From: Bradyrhizobium ivorense
Lineage (GTDB): Bacteria > Pseudomonadota > Alphaproteobacteria > Rhizobiales > Xanthobacteraceae
Length of the DNA: 64,000 nt
Reading direction: 5' to 3'
Assembly: GCF_900696085.1 (NCBI RefSeq)
Contig: NZ_CAADFC020000005.1
Coordinates: forward strand, 186,001 to 250,000
Shown here: positions 49,163 to 57,612 of the stretch, in pieces
Layout of the letters: every line of letters begins with the position of its first letter
Position numbering within the stretch: position 1 is the first letter of the stretch
The notes under the pieces: generated by a model
Seen by the model: only the letters and a program-made list of their open reading frames with translations
What the model was told of the DNA's origin: nothing
The model's database searches: none
Made by a program: the position numbers and the translations under genes

Positions 49163-49924
49163 ATGAACAGATCGATCCTTCGCGCGGCTGCCAGCACCAC
49201 GCTCGCAGCCTTAGCGCTACTCTTCGCCGATGGCGTCCGCGCCCAAACCGGCGCGGCGCCCGACTATGCGGCGATCGTCGCCGCGCCCGACCGCAGCGAT
49301 GCCGACCGCCAGACCGACCAGCGTCGCCAGCCTGCAAAGATGCTGGCGTTTGCCGGCGTCAAGCCCGGCATGACCATCCTCGACATGGAGGCGAGCGCCG
49401 GCTACAGCACCGAATTGTTGGCGCGGACCGTGGGGCCGACCGGCAAGATCTACGCCCAGGATTCCGCGGCCGTGATCGAGCGGTTCGTCAAGGACAAGTT
49501 CGACACCCGCGCCCAGAAGCCGGCGATGCAGAACGTCGTGCATGTGGTGCGCAACTACGACGACCCGATCCCGCCCGAGGTCTCGAACCTCGACATGATC
49601 ACCTTCTTCTTCGCCTATCACGACATCACCTATATGGAGGTCGACCGCGCCGCGATGAACAAGAAGATGTTCGCCGCGTTGAAGCCCGGCGGCTTCCTGA
49701 TCATCGCCGATCACTGCGCCAAGCCCGGCGAAGGCGTAAGCGTCGGCAAGACGCTGCACCGGATCGAGGAGGCCACGTTGAAGCAGGAGGTCGAGGCCGC
49801 CGGCTTCAAGCTGGTCGCCGAGGGCGATTTCCTGCATCATGCCGAGGACCCGAGGGACATTCCCGTCTTCAAGGCGCCCGTGCCGATCGACGAGTTTGTC
49901 CTAAAATACCAGAAGCCGCAGTGA
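49163..49924 (+). CDS. SAM-methyltransferase-fold protein with signal peptide (COG4798 type)
   Basis: The 253-residue protein has a clear signal peptide (LRAAASTTLAALALLFADGVRAQ, of which SILRAAASTTLAALALLFA is hydrophobic) followed by a Rossmann methyltransferase-like domain (MTILDMEASAGYSTELLAR, KPGGFLIIADHCAKPGEG). The glycine-rich loop has Glu-Ala-Ser in place of the usual GxGxG, so SAM binding is questionable. Export is odd because SAM is cytoplasmic. ATG 49163 opens on the signal peptide. It precedes an ABC export set by 33 bp and may belong to that operon. Confidence 0.75.
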   Translation: MNRSILRAAASTTLAALALLFADGVRAQTGAAPDYAAIVAAPDRSDADRQTDQRRQPAKMLAFAGVKPGMTILDMEASAGYSTELLARTVGPTGKIYAQDSAAVIERFVKDKFDTRAQKPAMQNVVHVVRNYDDPIPPEVSNLDMITFFFAYHDITYMEVDRAAMNKKMFAALKPGGFLIIADHCAKPGEGVSVGKTLHRIEEATLKQEVEAAGFKLVAEGDFLHHAEDPRDIPVFKAPVPIDEFVLKYQKPQ

Positions 49925-49957
49925 GGCCCGGCCATCGCTTCGCCTGACCAGACCACC

Positions 49958-50611
49958 GTGCTCCGCGTCACCGGACTGACCAAGAGCTACCGCTCGGCGA
50001 GCGAGGACGTCGCGGTGCTGCGCGGCGTCGATCTTGCCGTCGGCGCCAGCGAGAGCGTGGCGCTGACCGGCGAATCCGGCAGCGGCAAGAGCACGCTCTT
50101 GCATCTGATCGCGGGGCTCGATGCGGCCGACGGCGGCGAAATCCGGCTCGCGGATACCGTCGTCTCCGCGCTCAACGATGCCGGCCGGGCCGAACTGCGC
50201 CGCGACCGGCTCGGCCTCGTATTCCAGCAATTCAACCTGATCCCGAGCCTGACGGTCGCGGACAATCTGGTATTCCAGTCGCGCATCGCCGGCCGCCATG
50301 ATGAGGCCTGGCATGACGAACTGGTCGAGCGGCTCGGCCTCAAAACCCTGCTCAGGCGCTATCCCGAGCAATTGTCCGGCGGTCAGCAGCAGCGCGTCGC
50401 AATCGGCCGCGCGCTGGCGCCGAAACCGCTGTTGCTGCTGGCGGACGAGCCGACCGGCAATCTCGACGAGGACACCGCCGACGAGGTGCTGGCGCTGGCA
50501 CGCGATCTGGTCACGCGCACCGGCTGCGGTTTTCTGATGGTCACCCACAGCGCGCGGCTCGCCGCGACGCTGGATCGCCAGGTAAATCTGCATGCTGGAG
50601 TCATAGCGTGA
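49958..50611 (+). CDS. ABC transporter ATP-binding protein (LolD/MacB type)
   Basis: The 217-residue ATPase has Walker A GESGSGKST (38-46), Q-loop VFQQFNLIPSLTV, signature QLSGGQQQRVAIGRALA and Walker B LLLADEPTGNLDEDTADEV. This LolD/FtsE-like branch energises FtsX-fold permeases that move lipids, lipoproteins or peptides without a classical pore. It begins with GTG 49958. The permease GTG overlaps its stop (GTGA), so the two are coupled. Confidence 0.88.
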   Translation: MLRVTGLTKSYRSASEDVAVLRGVDLAVGASESVALTGESGSGKSTLLHLIAGLDAADGGEIRLADTVVSALNDAGRAELRRDRLGLVFQQFNLIPSLTVADNLVFQSRIAGRHDEAWHDELVERLGLKTLLRRYPEQLSGGQQQRVAIGRALAPKPLLLLADEPTGNLDEDTADEVLALARDLVTRTGCGFLMVTHSARLAATLDRQVNLHAGVIA

Positions 50612-53067
50612 AGCGCGTGCTGTGGATCCTCGCGGTGCTGCTCAGCCACTGGCGGCGGCATCCGATGCAGCTTGCGACCTTGCTGATCGGGCTGATCTCG
50701 GCGACCGCGCTGTGGAGCGGCGTGCAGGCGCTGAACCAGCAGGCGCGCAACGCCTATGACCGGGCAGCGGCGACTTTTGGCGGCTCGCGCACCGCGATGC
50801 TGGTCGGCCAGGACGCCGCAACCTCCCCACAAAAGCTGTTCGTCGATCTGCGCCGCGCCGGCTGGCCGGTGTCGCCGATGCTGGAGGGCCGCATCCAGAT
50901 CGACGGCCGCGGCGTGCGCCTGCTCGGCATCGAGCCGGTGACGCTGCCATCCGAGGTCGGCAATGCGCCCGCGGTCGGGCGCGGCGATTTGCTTGCCTTC
51001 GTCACGCCGCCCGGCGAGATGCTGGTGGCGCCGGAGACGCTGCGCGATCTCGGCCTCAAGGAAGGCGCGCGGCCGGAGGCGAACGGCATGACCTTGCCGC
51101 CGCTGCGCGTGCAGGGCGAGCTGACGCCCGGCGTGCTGGTCGTCGATATCGGCATCGCGCAGCAAATTCTGAAGCTGCCCGGTCAGGTCTCACGCCTGCT
51201 GGTCGGGAAGTCCAAAGCCCCGCGCGCGGCGCTGGAGAGTGTTGCCGGCGAGAAACTCCGGCTGGTCGAGCCGAACGCGGAGAGCGACCTCGAGCGCCTC
51301 ACCGACAGTTTTCATCTCAACCTCACCGCATTCGGGCTGCTGTCGTTCTTCGTCGGCCTGTTCATCGTCAATTCGGCGATCGGGCTCGCGTTCGAGCAGC
51401 GGCTGCCGATGCTGCGCACACTGCGCGCCTGCGGCGTCTCGGCGCGGCTGCTCAATACCGTGCTGGTGCTCGAGCTGGTGTCGCTGGCACTGGTCGCCGG
51501 CCTGATCGGTCTGGTCTGCGGCTATTTTATTGCGGCGGCGCTGCTGCCCGACGTCGCGGCGTCCTTGCGCGGGCTCTACGGCGCGCAGATCCCGGGGCAG
51601 CTGTCGCTGAAGCCGATCTGGTGGCTCGCCGGCATCGCGATCAGCATTTTGGGCGCACTCGCCGCCGCGGCTGCGAGCCTCACCAAAGCGATCCGGATGC
51701 CGGTGCTGACCACGGCGCAGCCGCAGGCCTGGCAGCAGGCGCAGCGGCGCTGGCTGATGTTTCAGAGCGCCGCGGCGCTCGCGGTGTTTGCAATGGCCGC
51801 CGGCCTGATCCGATTCGGCGATTCCCTGATCGCCGGCTTTGCCGTGCTCGCCGCGCTGATGCTTGGCGCCGCGCTGATCCTGCCGATGGTGCTGCAGATC
51901 GCGCTCGCATTCGGCCAGCGCAGCGCGCGCAAACCGGTCGGCATCTGGTTCTGGGCCGACAGCCGCCAGCAGCTCTCCGGCCTGTCGCTGGCGCTGATGG
52001 CGCTGCTGCTCGCGCTCGCGGTCAATGTCGGCGTCGGCACCATGGTCGGCAGTTTCAACCGCACCTTCCTGGTCTGGCTCGACGGCCGCCTCGCCTCCGA
52101 CGTCTACATCAATGCGGCGAGCGACGCGCAGGCGACCGAGATCAAGGCATGGCTGCGCGAGCGGCGCGAGGTCGAGGCGATCCTGCCCGGCGGCCGCGCC
52201 GACAGCCAGCTCGGCGGCGCGCCGATCGAGGTGCTCGGCCTGCCCGACCACGCGACCTATCGCGACAACTGGCCGCTGCTCGAAAGCGCCGCCAACGCCT
52301 GGGTCAGGTTGCGCCCCGGCGACACCTGCTTCGTCAGCGAGCAATTGGCGCGGCGGATGAAGCTTGCCGTCGGTGATCACATCGACGTACCCGCCCCCGG
52401 CGGCAACTGGCCGCTCGAAATCGTCGGCATCTATGCCGACTACGGCAACCCGAAGGGCCAGATCGCGGTGAACTATGCGGCGCTGACCCGGCGCTTCCCG
52501 CAGACGCCGCTGACCCGCATGGGCCTGCGCGTCGCGCCCGACAACATCGCGCCGCTGATCGCAGCGCTGCAGCAGCAATTCGGGCTCGATGATCGCAACG
52601 TCGCCGACCAGGCGACGATGAAGACCGAGTCCAAGCGGATCTTCAACCGCACCTTCTCGGTGACCTCGGCGCTGAACGCCTTCACGCTCGGCGTCGCCGG
52701 CATCGCGCTGCTGACCAGCCTGCTCACGCTGGCCAATTCGCGGCTGCCGCAGCTGGCGCCGCTGTGGGCGATCGGCCTGACGCGGCGGCGGCTCGCCGCG
52801 CTCGAGCTGCTCAAGACCATGGCGGTCGCGCTGATCACCGCGCTGTTCGCGCTGCCGCTCGGTCTGCTGGTGGCGTGGTGCCTGCTTGCGATCGTCAACG
52901 TCAAGGCGTTCGGCTGGCGGCTGCCGTTCCACGTGTTCCCGCTGCAGCTGATCGAGCTGCTCGCCGTGGCGCTGCTCGCGGCGCTCTGTGCGGCGGCGCT
53001 GCCGGTCGCTAGACTGGCCCGCATGCAGCCGGCCAGCCTGATCAGGATCTTTGTCAATGAACGCTGA
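50608..53067 (+). CDS. FtsX-family ABC permease (AttFG-like)
   Basis: The 819-residue protein has an N-terminal membrane segment, a large periplasmic domain (about 40-250), three membrane segments, a second periplasmic domain (about 490-660) and a final set of three (about 670-815): the double FtsX arrangement in one chain. It pairs with the overlapping ATPase. With the lipocalin-like protein encoded 172 bp further on it matches the known ABC/permease/AttH gene association. It probably handles a hydrophobic envelope compound. Confidence 0.85.
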   Translation: MKRVLWILAVLLSHWRRHPMQLATLLIGLISATALWSGVQALNQQARNAYDRAAATFGGSRTAMLVGQDAATSPQKLFVDLRRAGWPVSPMLEGRIQIDGRGVRLLGIEPVTLPSEVGNAPAVGRGDLLAFVTPPGEMLVAPETLRDLGLKEGARPEANGMTLPPLRVQGELTPGVLVVDIGIAQQILKLPGQVSRLLVGKSKAPRAALESVAGEKLRLVEPNAESDLERLTDSFHLNLTAFGLLSFFVGLFIVNSAIGLAFEQRLPMLRTLRACGVSARLLNTVLVLELVSLALVAGLIGLVCGYFIAAALLPDVAASLRGLYGAQIPGQLSLKPIWWLAGIAISILGALAAAAASLTKAIRMPVLTTAQPQAWQQAQRRWLMFQSAAALAVFAMAAGLIRFGDSLIAGFAVLAALMLGAALILPMVLQIALAFGQRSARKPVGIWFWADSRQQLSGLSLALMALLLALAVNVGVGTMVGSFNRTFLVWLDGRLASDVYINAASDAQATEIKAWLRERREVEAILPGGRADSQLGGAPIEVLGLPDHATYRDNWPLLESAANAWVRLRPGDTCFVSEQLARRMKLAVGDHIDVPAPGGNWPLEIVGIYADYGNPKGQIAVNYAALTRRFPQTPLTRMGLRVAPDNIAPLIAALQQQFGLDDRNVADQATMKTESKRIFNRTFSVTSALNAFTLGVAGIALLTSLLTLANSRLPQLAPLWAIGLTRRRLAALELLKTMAVALITALFALPLGLLVAWCLLAIVNVKAFGWRLPFHVFPLQLIELLAVALLAALCAAALPVARLARMQPASLIRIFVNER

Positions 53068-53108
53068 GATCAGATGAGGTCGAACTGCGTCCGCGCAGGG
53101 ACTCTGTT

Positions 53109-53226
53109 CCCTCTCCCGCTTGCGGGGGAGGGTCAGGGTGGGGGTCTCTCCGCGAGTCACATTGCGGAAGGAGCCCCCACCCGCCGCGCTGCGCGCGACG
53201 ACCTCCCCCGCAAGCGGGAGAGGTGA
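53109..53226. repeat. Palindromic repeat, ccctctcccgcttgcggggg family, copy 2
   Basis: This 118-bp element is nearly the same as 37192-37313. It occupies most of the gap between the permease and the AttH-like gene, ending 13 bp before the latter's ATG. Confidence 0.85.
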
Positions 53227-53239
53227 AGCGAGGCTGCGG

Positions 53240-54349
53240 ATGCATCGGATCAAGCCAACTGCACTCAGCGCTAGCCGCGCCCTCACGCGGCGCGCGTTCG
53301 CCGGCGGTGCGGCGGCGCTCGCGCTTGGCGGCAAGGCATTGGCGCAGGGCTTTGCCGGGCTCGGCGAGACCGCCGAGGGATTTGCGCAGGTCACGCCGGG
53401 CAAGGCATTCGCGTTTCCCGCCGATCATGGCCCGCATCCGGAGTTCCGGATCGAGTGGTGGTACGTCACGGCCAATCTCTCCGACGCGAGCGGCGCAACC
53501 TATGGCGCGCAGTGGACGCTGTTCCGCCAGGCGATGAAGCCGGGCGCAGCGGTCGAGGGCTGGGCCAACCAGCAGGTCTGGATGGGCCACGCCGCGGTGA
53601 CCAGCGCCACGACGCATCGCTTCAGCGAGACGTTCGCGCGCGGCGGCATCGGGCAGGCGAATGTCGAGCCTGCGCCGTTCCAGGCCTGGATCGACGCCTG
53701 GCAGCTGCGCGGCCTCGATGGTTTCGATGCACAGCGCGTTGCCCCGCTCGAGCTGACGGCCGCGGGCGCCGACTTCGGCTACGCGCTCCGGCTCGACGCT
53801 GGTCATCCGCTGGTGCTGCAGGGCGACCGCGGCTACAGCCGCAAGTCGGATCGCGGACAGGCCTCCTATTACTACAGCCAGCCGTTCTTCAGGGCAGCCG
53901 GCCGCCTCGTCATCGAGGGCAAACCGGTCGACGTCAGCGGCCGCGCCTGGCTGGACCGCGAATGGAGCAGCCAGCCGCTCGCAGCGGACCAGACCGGCTG
54001 GGACTGGTTCTCGCTGCATCTGCCCGGCGACGAGAAGCTGATGCTGTACCGGCTGCGCCAGAAGGACGGCCGCGAGAACCTGTTCGGCAACTGGATCACG
54101 CCGGATGGCCGCTCGGCCGAGATCACCGCCGGCGGCAACAGCATCGCGCCATTGGCGATCACCGAGATCGGCGGCCGCAAGCTGCCGACCTCGTGGCGGG
54201 TCACCCTGCCCGCGCGCGGCCTCGCCATCGAGACCACGCCGCTGAACCCGACGAGCTGGATGGGAACCAGTTTTCCGTACTGGGAAGGCCCGATCCGCTT
54301 CTCCGGTAGCCACGCCGGAATCGGCTATCTTGAGCTGACGGGATACTAG
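53240..54349 (+). CDS. AttH-like lipocalin-domain protein (carotenoid 1,2-hydratase family)
   Basis: The 369-residue protein has a Tat-type signal (ALTRRAFAGGAAALALGG, about 14-31) and two tandem lipocalin-like domains: EFRIEWWYVTANL with LDREWSSQPLAADQTGWDWF, the AttH/CrtC signature. It is periplasmic and probably binds a hydrophobic ligand. In many genomes AttH follows a LolD-type ATPase and an FtsX permease, as here. ATG 53240 has a gcgagg site; frames open further upstream only through the repeat. No carotenoid gene is nearby, so a hydratase role is not suggested. Confidence 0.85.
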   Translation: MHRIKPTALSASRALTRRAFAGGAAALALGGKALAQGFAGLGETAEGFAQVTPGKAFAFPADHGPHPEFRIEWWYVTANLSDASGATYGAQWTLFRQAMKPGAAVEGWANQQVWMGHAAVTSATTHRFSETFARGGIGQANVEPAPFQAWIDAWQLRGLDGFDAQRVAPLELTAAGADFGYALRLDAGHPLVLQGDRGYSRKSDRGQASYYYSQPFFRAAGRLVIEGKPVDVSGRAWLDREWSSQPLAADQTGWDWFSLHLPGDEKLMLYRLRQKDGRENLFGNWITPDGRSAEITAGGNSIAPLAITEIGGRKLPTSWRVTLPARGLAIETTPLNPTSWMGTSFPYWEGPIRFSGSHAGIGYLELTGY

Positions 54350-54470
54350 CCGGAAGCTTCGCAGGACTTTCCTTGCGATCAGTAAGACGAAAAAAATCGG
54401 ACCGTGTGTCACACCGCGTCCTGCCGCTCCGTCATGATATGGGACCACAGAACAAGAGGAAACGTCCGAC

Positions 54471-54860
54471 ATGTACCACTATACGGCGATCGTCACCTGC
54501 CTTGCCGTCGCACTGCATTTCTTCTTCGCGCTGCAGGTCGCGCGCGCCCGCGCGCTGTACGGCGTCAAGCTGCCGGCAATCACGGGCAATCCGGATTTCG
54601 AGCGCGTTTACCGCATCCAAATGAATACGCTGGAATGGGCGCCGATCTTCCTACCGTCGCTCTGGCTGTTCGCGATCTATATCGGCGATGCCGCCGCGGC
54701 TGCCGTCGGCGCGGTGTGGGTGATCGGCCGCATCGTGTATTTCCTCGGCTATCGCGAGGCGGTGCCGAAGCGCACCCCCGGCTTTGCCATCCAGGCGCTG
54801 GCCTGCACTGTGTTGTGGGTCGGCGCGCTCGGCGGCGCGGTGTGGCGCCTGGTGCATTGA
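54471..54860 (+). CDS. MAPEG-family membrane protein
   Basis: The 129-residue protein has four membrane segments. MAPEG features are ARALYGVKLPAITGNPDFERVYRIQMNTLEW (the conserved NPDFER-QMN-LE core), with RIVYFLGY later. Members include microsomal glutathione S-transferases and leukotriene synthases; bacterial ones may act on glutathione or detoxify lipids. The site is caagaggaaac. It stands between the lipocalin gene and a convergent binding-protein gene. Confidence 0.88.
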   Translation: MYHYTAIVTCLAVALHFFFALQVARARALYGVKLPAITGNPDFERVYRIQMNTLEWAPIFLPSLWLFAIYIGDAAAAAVGAVWVIGRIVYFLGYREAVPKRTPGFAIQALACTVLWVGALGGAVWRLVH

Positions 54861-54968
54861 GGGCGGGACGCATCAACACCCTCCGCCGTCATCCCGGGCT
54901 TGACCCCACAACCACAGGATCCGGTTTTGCGAACGCTGGGACCAGTGCCGTCAGCCGATATTCCTCCA

Positions 54969-55048
54969 CGTCATTCCGGGATGGTCCGAAGGACCAGACC
55001 CGGAATCTCGAGATTCCGGGTTCGCCCTTCGGGCGCCCCGGAATGACG
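54969..55048. repeat. cgtcattccggg...ccggaatgacg hairpin
   Basis: This 80-bp imperfect palindrome has arms cgtcattccgg/ccggaatgacg and inner ggtccgaaggacc, cccttcgggcg and aatctcgagatt stems. It lies 9 bp from the stop of the convergent binding-protein gene. A relative is at 22159-22261. Confidence 0.75.
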
Positions 55049-55056
55049 CTATCGCG

Positions 55057-56259
55057 TCACTTGGTCAGCGGGCAGCCGCTGTCCTTGACGGTGAAGAAGG
55101 CCTGGTCGCCCGGCACCACCGCGATCTGCTTGTAGTAGTCCCACGGCTTCTTCGATTCCGAGGGCTTCTTGACCTCGAACAGATAGAGGTCGTGCACCAT
55201 GCGGCCGTTCGCGAGCACCTTGCCCTTGGCGAAGGCGTCGTCGACCGGCAGCTCCTTCAGCTTCGCGGCGACCGCTTCAGAGTCCTTGGTGCCGGCGGCC
55301 TTCACCGCTTTCAAATAACTCAGTGTTGCCGAATAGGTGCCGGCATGGATCATGCTCGGCATATGGCCGGTACGTTTCATGAACCGCTCGCTGAAGGCGC
55401 GCGAGGCGGCATCGTGATCCCAGTAAAAGCCTTCGGTCAGCACCAGCCCTTGCGCGGCGTCAAGCCCGAGCCCGTGCACCTCGGAGATCGTCATCAAAAG
55501 ACCCGCGAGCTTCTGGCCGCCTCGCACGATGCCGAACTCGGCGGCCTGCTTGATCGAATTGGTGGTGTCGAGACCGGCATTGGCGAGCCCGATGATCTTG
55601 GCCTTCGAGCTCTGGGCCTGCAGCAGGAAGGACGAGAAGTCCGACGAATTGAGGGGGACGCGGACCTGGCCGACCACCTTGCCGCCCTTCGAGGTAACGA
55701 TGTCGCTGGTGTCCTTTTCCAGCGCGTAGCCGAACGCATAGTCGGCCGTCAGAAAGAACCAGGTGTTGCCGCCGGCTTCGGTCAGCGCGCCGCCGGTACC
55801 GACCGCCAGCGCGCGGGTGTCGTAGGCCCAGTGGAAGCTGTAGGGCGTGCACGCATCGCCCGATATGCGCGAGGTCGCCGCCCCCACCACGATGTCGATC
55901 TTCTTCTTTTCCTTGGACAGCTCCTGCACCGCGAGCGCCACCGATGAGGTCGTGAGCTCGGTGATCATGTCGACGTTCTCGACCTCGTACCAGCGCCGCG
56001 CGATCGCAGTCGCAAGGTCCGGCTTGTTCTGATGGTCGGCGGTGACGATCTCGATCTTCTGTCCCAGCACCTCGCCGCCAAAATCCTCGACCGCCATCCG
56101 CGCGGCTTCGAGCGAATATTTTCCGCCGTAGTCGGCATAGACGCCGGACTGATCGTTCAGGATGCCGATCTTGACACCCTGTGCCGATGCCGGTGCCGCA
56201 AGCAACAGGCTGCATGCCGCGACGGCGGCCAAAGATCCGAACAAGTATCCCGATTTCAT
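55057..56259 (-). CDS. Branched-chain amino acid-type ABC substrate-binding protein (LivJ/K family)
   Basis: The 400-residue secreted class I binding protein has a signal peptide (LFGSLAAVAACSLLLAAPASA), then VKIGILNDQSGVYADYGGK and AVEDFGGEVLGQKIEIVTADHQNKPD, the standard opening of the family. No permease or ATPase gene is within reach, so it is another orphan binding protein. It lies 155 bp downstream of an RpiR regulator on the same strand. Homologues bind amides, aromatic acids and other small anions as well as leucine-type amino acids. Confidence 0.9.
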   Translation of the reverse strand: MKSGYLFGSLAAVAACSLLLAAPASAQGVKIGILNDQSGVYADYGGKYSLEAARMAVEDFGGEVLGQKIEIVTADHQNKPDLATAIARRWYEVENVDMITELTTSSVALAVQELSKEKKKIDIVVGAATSRISGDACTPYSFHWAYDTRALAVGTGGALTEAGGNTWFFLTADYAFGYALEKDTSDIVTSKGGKVVGQVRVPLNSSDFSSFLLQAQSSKAKIIGLANAGLDTTNSIKQAAEFGIVRGGQKLAGLLMTISEVHGLGLDAAQGLVLTEGFYWDHDAASRAFSERFMKRTGHMPSMIHAGTYSATLSYLKAVKAAGTKDSEAVAAKLKELPVDDAFAKGKVLANGRMVHDLYLFEVKKPSESKKPWDYYKQIAVVPGDQAFFTVKDSGCPLTK

Positions 56260-56414
56260 TGTTATGGTCTCCCCACAGTTTCTATCAGGAAAAAATCGGC
56301 GCGAGACTATTTTATAACCCTGCGCCTGCCCATCTATTTCGGCTCAGCCAATAGTATGGGCTTGATGGTGTCATTTTCGGGGGCGGGGTGCCAACTCAGG
56401 CTTGAGGCCGCAGA

Positions 56415-57290
56415 TCAAAAGCGCTTCTCGGAAAGAATACGCGCGACGTGTTGAAGTCTCTCGACCGAGCGCTCGGTGTGGGTCAGCGCACAACAGCTGA
56501 CCAAGGTATCGATAATGGCGAGCTGAGCGACGCGGCTGCTCATCGCTTCGGGCCGATAACGCGTTTCGTTTGCGACAGTATAGAGCAGAACGTCGCAATG
56601 GGCCGCGAGCGGCGATTTGCCGAGCCGGGTGATGCCGATCGTCCGGGCGCCGGCTTCCCGCGCCAATTGGGTGGCGAGCACCGTCTCGACCGTACTGCCG
56701 GAGTGCGACACCGTGACGGTCGCAACCGTCGGGCCGGTCATGCCCGCGCTGACCGCCTGGACATGGGAATCGACGACGGCGCTCGCCGAGAGCCCCAGCT
56801 GCAGCAACCGATAGGACAGGTCCTGCGCAATAGGCGCCGAACTTCCGATGCCATAAATCTCGATTCTCTGCGCTTCGTTCAACATGCTCGTCGCCTGCGC
56901 CAGGGATTCCATCGACAGCAGACGGCGTGTCTCGTGCAGCGAAGCCGCGTGAGCGGCAAAGATGTGGTCCGTGACGGTCGCGGGATCATCGCCCTGATGC
57001 AAATTCTCCTGAATCAGCTGAACCGGCTCGATGAGATCGCGCGCCAGAAGGATCTTCAGCTCCTGAAATCCGCGAACGCCCACCCGCCGGCAGAACGAAA
57101 CGATCGTGCCTTCGCTGACATCGCATGCCTCGGCAACCTCGGTGATCGACATGTGAATAAAGGACTCGGGCTGTCCGATGATCCGCGCGGCGATCTGCCC
57201 GGCTTTCGGAGGAAGATCAGCCTGCAGTTCCCGAATCCGGGACAGGACGGCGTTCACGGATTGCCCTGGATCGACGTTCAAGCGCTTCAC
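56415..57290 (-). CDS. MurR/RpiR-family transcriptional regulator
   Basis: The 291-residue protein has an N-terminal HTH_6 (about 15-90: HMSITEVAEACDVSEGTIVSFCRRVGVRGFQELK; core SEGTIVSFCRRVG) and a C-terminal SIS sugar-isomerase domain (about 125-260: IEIYGIGSSAPIAQDL, TVSHSGSTVETVLA). SIS domains sense phosphorylated sugars. It precedes the binding-protein gene and is divergent from phospholipase C, so it may regulate either. Confidence 0.92.
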   Translation of the reverse strand: MKRLNVDPGQSVNAVLSRIRELQADLPPKAGQIAARIIGQPESFIHMSITEVAEACDVSEGTIVSFCRRVGVRGFQELKILLARDLIEPVQLIQENLHQGDDPATVTDHIFAAHAASLHETRRLLSMESLAQATSMLNEAQRIEIYGIGSSAPIAQDLSYRLLQLGLSASAVVDSHVQAVSAGMTGPTVATVTVSHSGSTVETVLATQLAREAGARTIGITRLGKSPLAAHCDVLLYTVANETRYRPEAMSSRVAQLAIIDTLVSCCALTHTERSVERLQHVARILSEKRF

Positions 57291-57612
57291 CGCCCCCCTC
57301 GCACGCGATGTGGGAGTCCATTGAATTGGCTATCGGCAGCATGAAACTGCAGTGCCGGTCGCGCTGTCTCTGTCATTCCACCTTCCTGCCGTTCACCGTC
57401 TGCATCTCATCCTGATCACCGGAAAAAATCACGAGCTGGTCGCCCGCGGCGCCATCAAACCTATACACTGAAAAAAACTCATAATGGAGGATCTGAAAAA
57501 TAAATTATTCACACCCGCGTCAAATCGCCTTGCTACGCCTCGTCCGCCTGCGCGGGGCGCCAAGCCAGTGCCGCGCGATCACTCCTTCATCTCAAGAAAA
57601 GGTCGACACAGG
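57291..57612. other. Divergent promoter region between the RpiR regulator and phospholipase C
   Basis: The 322-bp gap becomes AT-rich at 57455-57515 (tatacactgaaaaaaactcataat), a likely promoter location for the phospholipase. A single CTGTCAT (57370-57376) resembles a PhoB half-site, but the second half is poor. An in-frame ATG at 57484 precedes the gene without supporting features. No repeat was seen here. Confidence 0.5.

Noticed and set aside
51190..53403. 737-codon open frame antisense to the FtsX permease
   Set aside because: Antisense shadow with extreme Arg/Gln/Asp content; it also crosses the repeat at 53109. The sense strand has clear membrane segments.
57370..57376. Possible PhoB box (CTGTCAT) upstream of phospholipase C
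   Set aside because: The second half, 11 bp further on, matches at only 4 of 7 positions, which is expected by chance.
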